NCBI GenBank assembly: GCA_036583965.1
Contig: JAZBQD010000015.1
Location: 86,492,809-86,556,808, forward strand
DNA: 64,000 nucleotides
Direction of reading: 5' to 3'
From: Prunella strophiata
Taxonomy: Eukaryota; Chordata; Aves; Passeriformes; Prunellidae
Under the pieces are notes generated by a model, which searched no databases, was not told the origin of the DNA, and saw only the letters and a program-made list of their open reading frames with translations. Below are positions 28,926-42,100 of this stretch, piece by piece. Within the stretch, counting starts at the first letter, position 1; each line of letters starts with the position of its first letter. The translations under genes were made by a program, and so were the position numbers.

Positions 28926-28982
28926 TGAAAAGGGTCTGAGAGTGAGAAAAGCAGTTGTCTGTCCATCCCTGAGATGGAGCAG
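27694..28982. other. Intergenic sequence, no gene seen
   Basis: Repeat-like unique sequence without a recognisable element apart from the GT microsatellite near its right end. No exon is supported. Confidence 0.55.
28894..28924. repeat. (TG)n microsatellite
   Basis: About fifteen TG units, 60 bases left of the 28983-29608 LTR. Confidence 0.97.
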
Positions 28983-29608
28983 TGTTGGAGGTCTCTCAGG
29001 AGCTCGAGATGACCCCGATCAGTTAGAAAGTCTCTGTGTTCTGGCCCAAGAACTGAAGAAGGAGTCAGGAGTCTTCTTGTGCAGTTTTCAAGGTTGTTTA
29101 TTTTTCCTTATCTAACAAATTTTTCTCCCTGACCAGCCGAGGTCTGTTCAGCAGGTCAGTCTGAGGCACACTGCCCGTCCCCAGGGTGGTGTTATCCTTT
29201 TATACTAAAAACTACATGTACATTATTTACAGTTATTTTCCAACACCCATCACCCATGTTACACAGTCCAACTCTGCTCTAAACCAATCCAAAAGTGCCA
29301 CCATCACCCAGAAGATGGAGGCTAAGAAGAAGGAGAAAGAAGGACAGAACACGCCCAAATTCCTCCATCTTGACCCCCGAACCCTTATTCCAAAAAACCC
29401 CAAAGTTCTACTTTTTCACCCTGTGATAAACTTATTATTACTCCACTTAATTTGTGTGGCTTGCAACTCTTCATATAAAGTTGGTAATCTTTTCCATGGC
29501 TCAAAATCAAAGGCACAGGGGTCTTGGGCTCTGTGCCATGGCCTTTGAGCCTCCTGCCAGGGGCTCAAGCCATCCAGGGCAACCAGAGGGATGTCCTGGG
29601 TTCCAACA
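28983..29608 (-). mobile_element. Solo LTR, family A, minus orientation (626 bp)
   Basis: Ends are TGTTGGAGG on the left and GGTTCCAACA on the right, flanked by the 6-base direct repeat GAGCAG (28977-28982 and 29609-29614). In minus orientation it begins TGTTGGAACCCAGGACATCCC and has a TATA-like TATAAAA (about 29198-29204, complement). It matches the LTR at 33273-33866 over nearly its full length, in the opposite direction. No internal retroviral genes adjoin it. The target-site duplication of six bases suits an alpha/beta-type avian retrovirus-like element. That class assignment is inference. Confidence 0.92.
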
Positions 29609-32600
29609 GAGCAGGAACTCAGGAGTGTCATAGCATCCCAGACTGATATTGTGCCCCCAGCAGGTGCTGAGGCCTTTGGAAGAGCAAAGGAGATGTGCAA
29701 GCAGATGTGGCACTTTTCCTGTGGCATCCTTCCCAGCCTACAACCATTTGTAGACCAGGATCTTCTGAGAAGGACAAAACTGCCATGCATCCAAAAATGG
29801 TCCTCTGTCATGAACTTGCCCAGACATATAAAGGGCCCCCAGAGATGGAATAAACAGGGGCTTAGGGATAAAGCTGCCTGTTTTCTTCTGAATGCTGTAG
29901 GTACAGGGAAAAGTGTACATTCTTTGCAAATAAAAAGTAGTACACCAAACCCAAACCTAAATAAAGGCTTGGGGTTCAGGCCAAGGAGCATTCTCAGTGT
30001 GAGCAACAGCCAAGAAGCTGTAAGTAGTTCTCAAACAGAAATTGAGCTAAATTGGAAGAAAAGAAACAAACACTTGCAGAATTTTGACTGCAGAGTACAA
30101 TTGTAATTCAAAGCAGGATCCAGACATGCTGCAAAAGAAAGGGTTCCAGAAAACGCCATGAAATAACCTGTCTCAGGACAGAAAATAGGCATTAGGTACC
30201 AGCTGCCAGGTGTGTATAGTAACTGAGCAATCCAGTAAGAAAACCTTGGCTTGGGAGAAGCTGTTTAGCAGGAAAGGAGCAGACAAGACAAGGCTGTCTG
30301 CAGGAGCTGAGGAATGCGATGTTGTGCAAGGCAGGAGATTCCCAGTAGTTTTCTGGCCTCTTTGCCCCTTTATACCTGTCTTGGCGACTTTCCAGTGACC
30401 CAGTATGGGAAGACGAGATTGTCCCAGCTTCACTAATGCTATCAGGGTCTGTCTTCAGCCCCATGGGGAATGGTGATTGCAGCCACTCCCCTTCCTGTAA
30501 GACAGCCGTAAAAGGTTTTTGTGTAAGCAGTTGAAAAAGGGACCAAAACATAAACATGAGCCTCCACCCTAAGCAAAAGCAAACGGGAAGGTGCTTGGCA
30601 ATTTGAAACACGCAGGAGTGAAGTTTTTTGAAACACACAGGAGTGAGGCTTTTGCTTAGCACTTTTGGGTGTGTGCTCATCAGCAGCTCCAGAAGATAAC
30701 CAGGAAAAAAGATGTGGAGGTGATGTGAAAACTTGATCGAGCCTGAAGTAGGGCTCCTTCTAAAAAGGGTGATACAGGCTTCCATATGTCCGTGGATAGC
30801 AAACACAGGGGGGAACAAATCCCCTGTCTTCACATTAGAACTGTGGTAACTTAAGGTGCAAGTTTGGGGCCGACACAGTGTGAGGTGGAGGGCTCAGCAG
30901 CCCAGGCTGCTCTGCCCAGACTCCTGGTTATGCAGTGAGGAGACCCTGGCACACAGCAAAGCCTCCAAAGGGAAAACAAGGCAACAGAAGATGAAAATCT
31001 CAGGCTAAATCTTAAGAAAGACTTTGGGCTACAAATGGTGACATTTCTGCTGGTGGGAAGAAAACTGCAGCTGTGCAGCACTGGTCACATCCCTCACCAA
31101 CAGCCAGGGTTTGTTCTTCTGCCAGGGGGTTTTCATTATCCACAAAGAGCCTGGCAGGCTCTAACAGTCAAGGATGTCTAACATTATCTCCCAAGCAGAC
31201 TTGCAGTGCAGTGTGATGGGGATGCTTTCAATCCTAAAGCCCTCTGGGAGATTCCAGAGCCCCAAAACCCAGGTGGCACCCCACAGATGCTGATGGTGAG
31301 GAGAAAAATGCTTTTCCAAGGCAAGTCCTGGCTTGGTTCTACCTAAACCTACTGAAAAATCTCTCCTAGGCAGGAAGATGTAAAGGACAGCAGACACCTA
31401 CTACAGCCCTCTGACAAAGAATCCTGATAATTCAGTGAGGGAAAAAAAAATTGAACAGTGATCAATCCAATTTGTGTTATGATGAGAAAAGACATGAGAT
31501 GTGAAATACCTGTCAATAGGTAAACTGTTAGACTTAGCATTTATTAAATGATTTTTCTTCATGCTTAGGATGAATCACAAAATATCACAAATGTTTTTTC
31601 TTCATGAATGATCCAGGACTATCCCGATTTTAACCAAGCTGCAATGTTAATAGCAATTAGCAGAGATCATGAGCATATTTCTAAATGATTGCAAACTCCT
31701 CTTGTTACCTTTGCCAAGTGTAACAAGTTTGTAACAGGATCCCCAGCCCACTACAACTAAGTTATGGTACTGTAATATAGACCATCATAGGAAAGAAGGC
31801 TGGAAAAGACCTAGAAAATTACCAGGTCTGAACCAGTATGACCCGTAAAACTGCTGAAAAAGCTACGCCTAACCTGCCAATGAAAACCATCATCAGGAAA
31901 ATTCCAGCCTTTCCAGACAATCTAATCCACATTTAACTGTTTATCACTACAAAGCTCCCATTATGTCTGATCTTCACCTCTTCTGATGCTATCTAAGGTG
32001 ATTAGTTCTTGTCCTATGCACAGAGAACAGAGAGAATCAGCTACTCCCTTCCTGTCTGAACCAGAATTTGCTTCTGGTTTACCTTTTTTACATATTTGAA
32101 GAATTCCTGCTCCCCCCCCCCCCCCCCCGCCTTTGTTTTTTTCTAATGCCATAATAAACATATATTTTTCAGTCATTCTTGACAGATGATCTAGATCCCC
32201 ATGAGTTCTCTGCTCATGTTGTACCTGGCAACAAGTTATATTGTCAGAATAAAAAGCATGATAATGCTACATGTTTAGTGGAGGCATTAAAAATAATATC
32301 AATTATCTGATCCAAATATCTGCTCTCTCTGACACAGCCAGTCACCTGTACCTGCAGCCAGGGCTGTGACCAGACTTGCTTGGCAGAGCAGGTGACTCCC
32401 AACCTGCAAATGGAGTTGCTTTACTCCTCTGGCTGCTAACACACCTGCAGCTGGGATCAGCCCCTTGGCCATGCAGACACCAGGCTGCAGGGACACTGCC
32501 CTGATCTGTCACCCCTTTGAGGGTCCAACACCAGCTACCTCACTTCACACACCGAGAGGAACACCTTGGGTTCACGTTTATAAAGCTAGCAAGTGCCCAA

Positions 32601-33272
32601 ATGTTTGCAAAACCCATCATAAGCTGCCTTTGGACACTCCTCCAGGGCAAATAGTAGCTCCACATGTACAATTGTACTTTACACTAATGTGGATTTTAAT
32701 CTGCAGTGAGAAAACAGATCCCTATCCGTGCCTTGACTGCACCAGTGTCAGCTATAAAATCTAGTCATATTTACAGAAGAGAACCAGCTTCACCACCACA
32801 GCCTGCCTGTCCTCTATTAGGAGGTGTTTAATTATGTCTTGCTTTCCCTGTGCAGGAGGATAAATGAGCAGGGAAGAGGATGCCGTGCTGTTGCTCCTGA
32901 GCAGGTGATGAGGAGTAGTTTGCACAGAGGTGAGTACATGTCCCTGTTGGAAATTAATTGGAGGAGGGAGCTGTCGAGTGCTCTGCTTTGGAGCAGGAGT
33001 AAGCCTGACTTGCAAAATGTGCTCTGCTAAGAGGCCAGGCAGCTTACCTATTCCCAAAACCTTTGTATTAAAAGTCTGCTGCAAATGCAGCCAAGCAGCA
33101 AAGCTCCTGCAGGGTAAGGGGCTCTGTGTCTGGAGCTGGAGACGGCAGCAAGACAAAGGCAGGTGAGATGGTGCATTGTCTGGGCCCAGCTGTTTGTGCA
33201 GACAGATGTGCTCACTGAGTGAGTGCAATTAGGTTACCCCATGGTTTTGCTGGACCATAGGAGCAGAGCTAG
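29609..33272. other. Sequence between two inverted solo LTRs, no gene seen
   Basis: This is 3.7 kb of unique-looking sequence. It holds an old CR1-like piece at 31780-32090 and a C17 run at 32112-32128. No retroviral gag, pol or env frames were found, so the flanking LTRs do not bound one provirus. Confidence 0.6.
31780..32090 (-). mobile_element. Degenerate CR1 3' end, minus orientation
   Basis: The plus strand shows the reversed CR1 tail pattern: GGCTGGAAAAGACCTAGAAA at 31799, then CTAACCTGCC, and further on TTAGTTCTTGTCCTATGCAC (31999-32018), in the order expected for an inverted, heavily diverged CR1. Boundaries are approximate. Confidence 0.55.
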
Positions 33273-33866
33273 TGTCAGAACCCAGGACATCCCTCTGGCT
33301 GTCCTGGATGGCTCCAACCCCTGGCAGGGGGCTCAGAGGCCTTGGCACGGAGCCCAAGACCGCTGTGCCTTTGATTTTGAGCCATGGAAAAAATTACCAA
33401 CCTTATATGAAGAGTTGCAAGCCACAAAAATTAAGTAGAGTAAGAGTTAGTTTATCACAGGGTGAAAAAGTAGAATTTTGGGATTTTTTTTTTTAGAATA
33501 AGGGTTCGGGGGTCAAGATGGAGGAATTTGGGTGTGTTCTGTCCTTCTTTCACCTTCTTCTTAGCCTCCATCTTCTGGGTGATGGTGGCACTTTTGGATT
33601 GGTTTAGAGTTGGACTGTGTAACATAGGTGATAGGTGTTGGAAAATAACTGTAAATAATGTACATGTAGTTTTTAGTATAAAAAGATAACACCACCCCAG
33701 AGGTGGGCAGTGTGCCTCAGACTGACCTGCTGAACGGATCTTGGCTGGCCAGGAAAAGAATGCAACAGATAAGAAGAGTCCTGACTCCTTCTTCAGTGCT
33801 TGGGCTGGGACACAGAGACTCTCAAACAGATCAGGGTCATCTCCAAGCACATGAGAGACCATGACA
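33273..33866 (+). mobile_element. Solo LTR, family A, plus orientation (594 bp)
   Basis: It starts TGTCAGAACCCAGGACATCC and ends GAGAGACCATGACA. It is flanked by the 6-base direct repeat AGCTAG (33267-33272 and 33867-33872). A TATAAAAA promoter element lies at 33677-33684. It is the inverted counterpart of the 28983-29608 LTR, with small indels. Independent target sites show two separate insertions, each later reduced to one LTR. Confidence 0.93.
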
Positions 33867-36800
33867 AGCTAGCACTTGCCTCGATGTGTCATTATTCCCT
33901 CTGTGCTCCTGTGCGCTGCCCCTGCTGCTACAGTGTGATTGTACCTCCTGCTCCAGGTAGGTTTCAATTGTCTTTTCTTCCAACAGGCAGATTATGGCTG
34001 CCTGGGAAGTGCAGGAATGGCAGGGACTGCTATAAGCAAGTGTTGTAATGTGTTTCTAGATTTTGTAATAGTTTTGTCTGCTGAGCTGGAGCTAGCGGGG
34101 GTCCCCGAGTGGCACTCAGAGAGACAGAGCACTCGCAACATGCAAGGAAAAAGGGAAGGCAGAGGAGTGATAGGAATAAACTTTGCTTTTGTGCTCAGAG
34201 TCTGCTTTCACTCCCCCTGTGCTGACAGCTTCCAGCCCTCCAGCTCAGACAGGCCATGTGAGTAAGGCTCATGTTAGAGAAGACCCTTGCCAGGCAGGGC
34301 TGCTCCAAGGGGAGAGTTTCAGAGAGACCATGCACACTGTAGGACATCCCAAACCAACACAAGACCAAAGCAGTCTCACCTCATTCAGTTCAGAAGGTGT
34401 GAGGGATGAAGAGATCCTTTACTTGGGCACAAAACACCAGTCTGTGGCTACATGCACTTCCTAACCAGAAAAACCACACTGAGGAAAAATTGTTTGCTCC
34501 CTGCAGGCTCGCTGTGAATTTAACAGTGGTGCCAGTTCAAACTGACAACTCTGCATGAGAGGGCCAGGAAAAGGAATATCATGGTACAGATGGTTTTGTC
34601 TTCACAACAGAATAAAAAATGCCAAGTGGCTCCAAATAAACATGAAATGCATCATATTCATCACTACTGACTGAGGCCAAACAGGAACTCAAAACCAATG
34701 TGCAAAACCTGTGCATCTTGCTTTTTAATTAGCTAACAAATTAGCTGAAATAATTACCTATATTTGTTAAGGCCAGGAGCAGTTTACTGAGTACTAACCT
34801 TATTCCTAAAATAATATCCTCATTGTCTGGAAAAATCTATTCCCATTCATCCATATGGAAGACATTTCACTCCCCAGTCCTACTGGGGAGTATGTTTCTA
34901 CTACAGGAGCCACACTAAAAACTCCTCTCAGGCTAAATGAAAATTGCTTCCATGCAGGTCCAGGGAACAATAGGAAGGAGTGGCACAGCAAATCTCAGTC
35001 AGCAGCATTTTTAGTTCTGCTAGCACAGAATCCTTTTACACATCCTATTTGTTAAATTCCATGGTAAATTCAATAATCTATTATATTTTGTCCCATAACT
35101 CTGTTCTTGGACCCAGAATATGCAGAGGTCCAATACAATGTACAACAGAAGAAGCCAAGACTCCTATGATGTTCCCTCACACCTTATTGGTGATAGGTGC
35201 CATAATATGGTTCAGATGTACATCTAGATTTGGCTGTTCCTTGCATCTGAACTTTGGATGAGTAGATCAACAGCACCAATACCTGAAAAAGACTTTTTCC
35301 ATTGAGGTGGCTCATATGACTTATACACCAAGTTTTTGGGTTTTTTTTGTTTTGTTTGTTTTTTGTTTTTTGACTGGCTTTGGTTTGTTTTTTTGGCTTG
35401 ATTTTTTGGTTTGTGTGTTGGCCTTTTTTTTCTGGCATGGGGAGGGTTAGTTTGGTTTAGTGATTTTTTGCCTATAATTCAAGCATGAGTCTATTTCACA
35501 CAGAGCAGCACAAGGCAGAGCTAGCACTAAAAAAGAGACCCAAAAAAGTCCCTCAAAACCACAAAGGTTTTGACAGCTTGATTTCCCACAGCAATCATTT
35601 ACATGTATGTTTTCAGGTATCTAGATATTAACTGTGCCAGAGAAGGCACTGGGATTAAGAAGTAGTACCAAGCATGCAGCCTTCTTTCCCCAAGGTTATT
35701 GGTACCAAAGAATCACAGTGACTCTGGATTTCTGCAAAGGTGCTGCAGCAATGTCTGTGCAAGAAACCAACAACAAAGCACACCAAGGAAAAATTAAATC
35801 TTGCATTGCACTCCTGTGAAGAGCAGACTCATTTTCTGCATGTAGCTTTACTTGTTTCATATGGATCATGCTAGTAATGCAGGCTTCAACAGCTAAGAAT
35901 CTCCATACATATATATATATATATAAAAATGTATATATTTTGAGATCCTAAAGGCTTTCCTAGCTGTGTAGCAGATTACACTGTGCCTACTGCAGTTTTA
36001 AAAGATCTGACAGCTTCCAAGACATCCAAATGCCTTGAAAGATCTCAGCCTTTGTACTTCAGGAAAGCTACCTGTGCTCTCTGCCCCCAGCTGAAACCTC
36101 TCTCAATGAAACCCTGCAGCATTCCTGCAGGAATGCTGGCATCTTCCCCCCTGCTTTTCTCCTTCCACACACACCCTCCTAACTCCAGCTGGATGGAGGC
36201 CTCATGTTAAGACTATGGCAGAAGGCTGACCAGTTTTAGCCAGCTGACCCAGTGAGGAGGTGGGAAGGCTGTGAATTCCATAATCTATGGAATGCACAGG
36301 GGACAGAAAGAGGCTGCTGGCCTTATAGTCACCAGCTGTCATGGCAATTTGCCTTTCTGAGGTGTTAGACAGGGGAGTGGTGTTAGTTCCTGGATATAAT
36401 TCAGTGTAACAATCAAGTTAGGAATGAGTTGGAAGCAGGTCTGTGCTCCCTAGGACAGCATTCACCAGTGACTGAGCTGGGACATGTTTTCCCCTCATGA
36501 AGGGGGAGTTTGCTGTGCATTTCTTTGCTAGACTTGGGTAGTGGTCTCAGCTCAAGATCTGTGCACCTTCAACAAGCTGTACTGTTGGCCTGCAGCAGCA
36601 TTTCTCCCTCTGTAGCACCATGCACTGCCCACTCAGAACATTTACCTGGCAAAATCTCAGAGCAACTGGTTTTGCCTCAGCATTGCTTCACATTGGAGCA
36701 AAAGAACGTGATGTTGAGAAAATTTTGCATGCCCCAAACACTCTGTGTCATGGCAGGAGATCCACATGAACAGATTCACAGCTGGAACAAAGAGACTTAC

Positions 36801-37889
36801 CAAGGATTTCATTTTAGTCAGAGCTATGTCAAGCTCTCATTGCATAAGCATGTTATACCAGATGTATACACAGTTCTTAGAAATACAAATGTCTCATCAG
36901 AAAGCCTAGGGTTAATTTAAATAATTTTAATAGCAGGTTTTGCTAATCTAGTTCCTTGAGATGGATGTAAGCCTGGAAGTCATCACAAGTCATCCATGAC
37001 TCTTAGTAGAAACTGTTTGCCAGATTTCAAATGTGCAAATGAAAATATTGCTGAAAAAACCTGATGGCTGTGACATAATTTGACAGGGGCAAAAATTCTC
37101 CTGCTTCTTATATGTGAGTGTTGGTGGCCTTACATGAGAAATGAAAAATAGTGAAGACAGAAATATAGAGGTAGAGGATGGATAAGTGGTTCTTCTTCAT
37201 CCTGTGTTCTTTGGCTGGGAAATGGTATGTATTGAACTGGGTTTCTGATAATTGCCTTCTAGAAATTGTATTTATCTGGAATATCAAAGAGCAGAAAGGC
37301 CACAATAGCTTACATATATGCTTGATCTAGTAGTGTAATTGTCACTGAGACATTGAAGTAGTATTTATTTCATATTACAAGTCTTTCACAATTCAGAAGC
37401 AGTGATGACTGACTTATTGGGGTGGTTAAAAAAATCCTGCAAGTAAAAAAAAGAATGGCATGAGATGAATATGAGGTTTTCCTGTCATAGAATATATGTA
37501 CAGAAATTTTAACAGCTAAATGATACATGCAGGGAGAGCGGGGAGGAAGCAGCTAAGAACATACCCATACATTGAATTTGGGGACACTCTGAAATATGTG
37601 CCAGCTGCTCATTGCCAAGACAGTAATTATGCAATATGTCTGTTTAATCTTCAGGGTGCTGTGGAGCAGCTTCTTCCTGCAAGTTGTTCTTCACTTACAC
37701 TGCTTCTCCATCAGTGATGACTGTGCAGCTATTAATATTGAAAGTAAGGGCAGCAGCTGCACACTCTGCATCAGATGGATCCACGAGTCCTCCAGCAGGA
37801 AGCAAGCACAGCCATCAAAACAAGCTGTTGGTGGTGTCTGATGTTGTATTTCTGGAGACTTTTTCTGAGGAGAAATGAACTGCTCCTCT
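33867..37889. other. Intergenic sequence, no gene seen
   Basis: AT-rich unique sequence with T/G-rich low complexity at 35330-35430 and a short (AT)n at 35906-35925. No exon, RNA gene or transposon was recognised. Confidence 0.55.
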
Positions 37890-38777
37890 GTGCAACACAC
37901 AGATATTGCCTTTTTGCTGTTCTGACTGACAGTGTTTCACTTCCATTTGTTTTCTATGCTGTCAATTTGCAAGCACAAAAACCTCTTAGGAGGCTGAACT
38001 TCTCAGCGAGCTTGAATCTAGCAGAAGCCTGTAAAGCACTTCTTGAGGACCAGGTGTCCTTCAGAAGGGAAATGCCATTCAGAGAACCCAACTGCACAGA
38101 GTAGGTCACACGGAACCATCCGCATCGCCTGCCCTCTCAGCTGTGGGAGCTGCCTGCACCCTCACCTACCTCATGGCATTGCACAAGGAGTTTGAGACCT
38201 TGGAGCTTTTCTTCAGGGAGCTGTTCATGCTCCAGAATGTCTATTGCATTCATGTGGATGTCATCCAAGGAGCCATTTCCCTCCCAGCAGGCAGTGCTGC
38301 TGTCTTGGTGCCTCCCTCGTTTCCTGGGCAAAGAGGGTGGTCTGGGGCAGCATCTCCCACATGTGGGCTGACCTCCACTGCATGAGAGACCTGCCTGGCC
38401 TTGGCCATGCCCTGGTGCTGCCTACTCAACACCTGTGGTCAGGACCTGTCCTTGAAGCACAACAGGGAGATCATCCAGCTGCTGGAGGGCCTTGGGGACA
38501 AGGACATCACACCCAGGGTGCTGCCACCTCCCCAGGTCACCACCTGCACCAAATACATGCACAGGGAGCAATTGTACTCTTCCTTTTCTTTCATGCTGAG
38601 GACATTTGTGTGCAAATGTCCATCTGACCAGCTACTTTGGCTCTGCCTCTGTGGCCATCACCTGCCTCTTTGTGGGGTTTGTGCTGCAGGACCAGTGTGT
38701 TCTCCATCTGCTGGCATGGCCTGAGGACACCAACAGCCCTGAGGGGCACTTCTGGGTGCCACCCTGCAGGATCCCAG
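37890..38777 (+). pseudogene. GCNT2: GCNT2 exon 1 pseudogene (I-branching GlcNAc-transferase)
   Basis: The frame opens with a hydrophobic signal-anchor (CLFAVLTDSVSLPFVFYAV), then LNFSASLNLAEACKALLE and FREPNCTE, the N-terminal wording of GCNT2. TAG at 38102 replaces the expected Tyr codon. Conserved blocks then continue in shifting frames: LHKEFETLE...LQNVYCIHVD (from about 38175), VVWGSISHMWADLHCMRDL (38340), NTCGQDLSLKHNREIIQLLE (38425), then YFGSASVAITCLF and FVLQDQ to EGHFWVPPCRIPG. At least four frameshifts are needed. The 3' end keeps the family's phase-1 donor, CCAG/GTGAGC, at 38777/38778. GCNT2 adds beta-1,6-GlcNAc branches to poly-lactosamine in the Golgi, making I antigen. The length (about 890 nt) is close to the usual exon 1. 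The gene is dead here. Confidence 0.93.
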
Positions 38778-38839
38778 GTGAGCATGCTTTCACTTGTCTT
38801 TTCTGTAGATACACACACTTGTGCTTGTTTCACACATGG

Positions 38840-39147
38840 GCAGAGCTGGAGAGGGACTTCTTACAAGAGTATGCAGTGATAGGACAGGAGGAATGGCCTT
38901 AAATTTAAAAAGGGTAGGTTTGGATTACATGTAAGGAAGAAATTCTTTGCTGTGGTGGTGGTGTGGCAAAGGAACAGGCTGCCCAGAGAAGTGGTGAATG
39001 GCTCATCCCTGGCAGTGTCCAAGGCCAGGCTGGATGGGGCTTTGAGGAACCGGGTCTAGTGGAAAGTGTCCCTGCCTGTGGAAAGGGGTTTGGAACTACA
39101 ACATCTTTAAGATATTTTTCCAACCCAAACCATTTAATGATTCTATT
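38840..39147 (+). mobile_element. CR1 3' fragment
   Basis: It reads GAGCTGGAGAGGGACTTCTT, then ACAGGCTGCCCAGAGAAGTGG, CTGGATGGGGCTTTGAG and a terminal TTTAATGATTCTAT. These are consecutive CR1 3' blocks in plus orientation. It begins about 60 bases after the relic GCNT2 splice donor. Confidence 0.9.
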
Positions 39148-42100
39148 TCATAGGTGCACATGCACATGCAAAAGCATTATCTGAAGTTGATTTTGTCAAA
39201 ATCTAGATGAAAAATTGAATTGTTACATAAGGCTGATCTATCAAATAATCTTACTGGCCTTTTTTGAGCCTTGAGGGAGAGGTGTCTGTGCTGTCCAGAA
39301 TATGCACTACCATTCTGTGTCTGAGCAGAAAGATGCCTGGGGATCTAAGTCCAAACAGAAATCCTTGGATATTTTGGCCAAGTCACCTGTAAAATCTGAG
39401 ATGATGAAAAGAGAAGCAATAAAGATTAAAATACACAATTTATACAAGCATAGTAGTGAAGAAATTTTGTACAAGATGTTCATTTTGGTGTGGGAAATTC
39501 TATTTTTCAACAAATTGAAGTAAATTCCTCCTAGAAAATCTGAATTCAGGCTGGAGTTGACTTCTAGTCTTCACTTGCTTTTCTATGGGACCACACACAG
39601 CAGCTCTCCCATAGCAGTTGTAAAAAACCCACATAACTCAGAACTACTGCCTAAACTCCATTGTACAAGGTCAAGAATTTATGCAGAGAAGCAGAATAAG
39701 AACCAGTATTTTCACCTTTACTGAGTGTATCTACTGTTGCTTTCACCTTGTTTGCATGACTGGGAAAGGGCTGGAAGATGAACAGGATTTCACCCTGATG
39801 CATGCTGCTTTTAGAAGCACCTGGTAGGACTGCACTGCTCCTGACTGCCTAGAGCTCCCCAGCAGCCCAGAGCAGGAGTATGAGGAATGAAAGCACAGGT
39901 AAATTTTTTCCCCTGTCTTTTTCTTTCTTTCCACCTTCTCCCTACTGTAACTTGTGGGAAATAAACACAGGGAGCAGTAACAGAGGCAGAACAGGTTTAC
40001 TTTAACTTTCAAATTATCACATAAGTTTATGAGCACAGTGCTTGCTCTTCTAATAACTGTATTTTATGACTGGCCTGCACAAGAAGCACAAGTGACTGCT
40101 GATTGAGATATTTATAGTATAATTATGAGCATGTATTATTTGTAGCTAGATCACCTTTCCAGAAGCTGGTTGCTGTGATCTTATTACACAGTCCTGTTGC
40201 CTCAGAAGCCATAAACCTGGGACCACATTTGTTCTCCACAGTCAGAAAGCTTTGGGTGGTTGACATTTGTTGTACTGCACTGTGTAGCTCACACAGCCTG
40301 CATATTTCATTGTTATTTCCATGATAACCACTGTATGTTTTCCAGTATGGACTTAACATTTTTTGTGATTGTTCTTTTTGCATCTGAAAGATGTAACACT
40401 TCCACAGTACATGTTTATTTTCCTCTCCCTTTTTCTCCTTGCCATCACATTAGATTGCCTGTCCAAAAGTGGCCATGTGGCTCTGACAGATGTGCTCAGA
40501 GGCTGTGCTTGCACAGGATTTTGAACCCAAACTTACAGGATAACACTCACTCAGACACTCACCTGAATGTATCCAAGTCAGATCCAAGAGTGCTGGGCAA
40601 CCCTGGGGTGAGAAGTCATCCCTCTCAGTGTGTGGGATGTTAGCCTGGGACTCAGTTCCAGGCTCTAACAAAAAACTCCTGTCCAAGTTTGACCAAGCCA
40701 CTTCTTTTAAATTTCCAGGTACATCACAGGGAGATAATGATTTCAGGACGTGGTCCAGCTGTTAGAACAGAAAGTTGCAGGCCTCCAGGCAAGCAGAGGA
40801 GTCATTTAAGGACCAGTTTGGATGGATAGCATACCATGAAAGAACTAAACCAAACAGTTATTTGCAGTATCAGTATCAGCCATGATAATCTCAGTTCAGA
40901 TAAAAGATAAAACAAGACTTGCCCACAAATCTTAAAATAGCATGGTTATTGCCCTAGAGTCATATAATGAAGACCAAGACTTTTTGTTACCCCCTTAAAG
41001 GCTAAAGACTTTCAATCCTTCTTCACCTGGTTTTCAAATAACAGCTTTATCTTTGGCATTTATCTCAGGCTGCTTATCTTGCACATGACTCCTGCACGAC
41101 AGAAAATTCTTGAAAGTCACCTTTCAGATAAGAAAGAGAAGCACAGGGAATTAAGGGAAAGTATTTCCAAGGTATGTAGGTCTGAAATGTCTGGCTGGCC
41201 CTTAATGACTTTCCCCAGGACTCTGGAACCACCACAGTGCAGGTCAGTGGCCACGTCCCAGGCCAGCCGTGTTACCAATGTAACCAACCTTTCCTCTCTC
41301 TGCTCCTATAAAGCAGAAAGTGGGTTCTGATGGCCATGGGAGGGGTGTGCATCCCCTGGCAGCTCTGTTGAGCCCCCTTAATTCTTCCAAGCCAAATTCC
41401 TGCCCTCACTTTCATGCAATGTAGTCACAGCACATGAATGATTTGGGACACAAGGTGCCTCCATGCAAACAATCCCTCAGGGTACGCAGGGGTGTGTCCA
41501 TTGACACACACCTCTGCTGGTCACCAGCAATTTATGCCTTGCTCAGGTGGGAAAATAAAGGTCACAAGAAGTGATAGTGGCACTTTTCATTCAGAGACAC
41601 CAGCATGCTTTTACAAGGGAGATCTGTGCTTTTATTTTCCATTCACAGAAGCGGGCAGAAAAGGGTGAAAAGATATTCCCAGTGTCTCGAAGCAGAGCAC
41701 GGGCAAAGCTGGCACTGGCACACTGACACCTGACTCCCAGTGTAATGCACTGGACTGAAGTGTTTCCAGAACTGGCTCACCTCTGGAATGCCAGAATGTG
41801 CTTCCACTGTCCTCTGCTCTCTTTGCTAAGGGTGAACATGCACAAGTGCCTGAGCACCAGAAGCTCTTTGTTGCCAAAATAACCCTTCCTGGAGTCCCTC
41901 TTGACAGCTTCTTGGCAAGTTGGCCTCCGTCCTCTCTGCACTGTTAGAGACACCAGAACTGTTACTGCAGCCTGGGAAACATATCAGAGGAGCTGTCTCC
42001 TGCCTGCTTTAATAGGATGTGTGCAACAGCTGCTGCTGCTGTGGGGACCAGTTTTCCAGGGTTCTCCCTTCCTTTATCTTTCCTTCCCTGATGACAAGTG

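Noticed and set aside
28983..33866. A provirus bounded by the two family A LTRs
   Set aside because: The LTRs face opposite ways, have different target duplications, and no gag, pol or env sequence lies between them.
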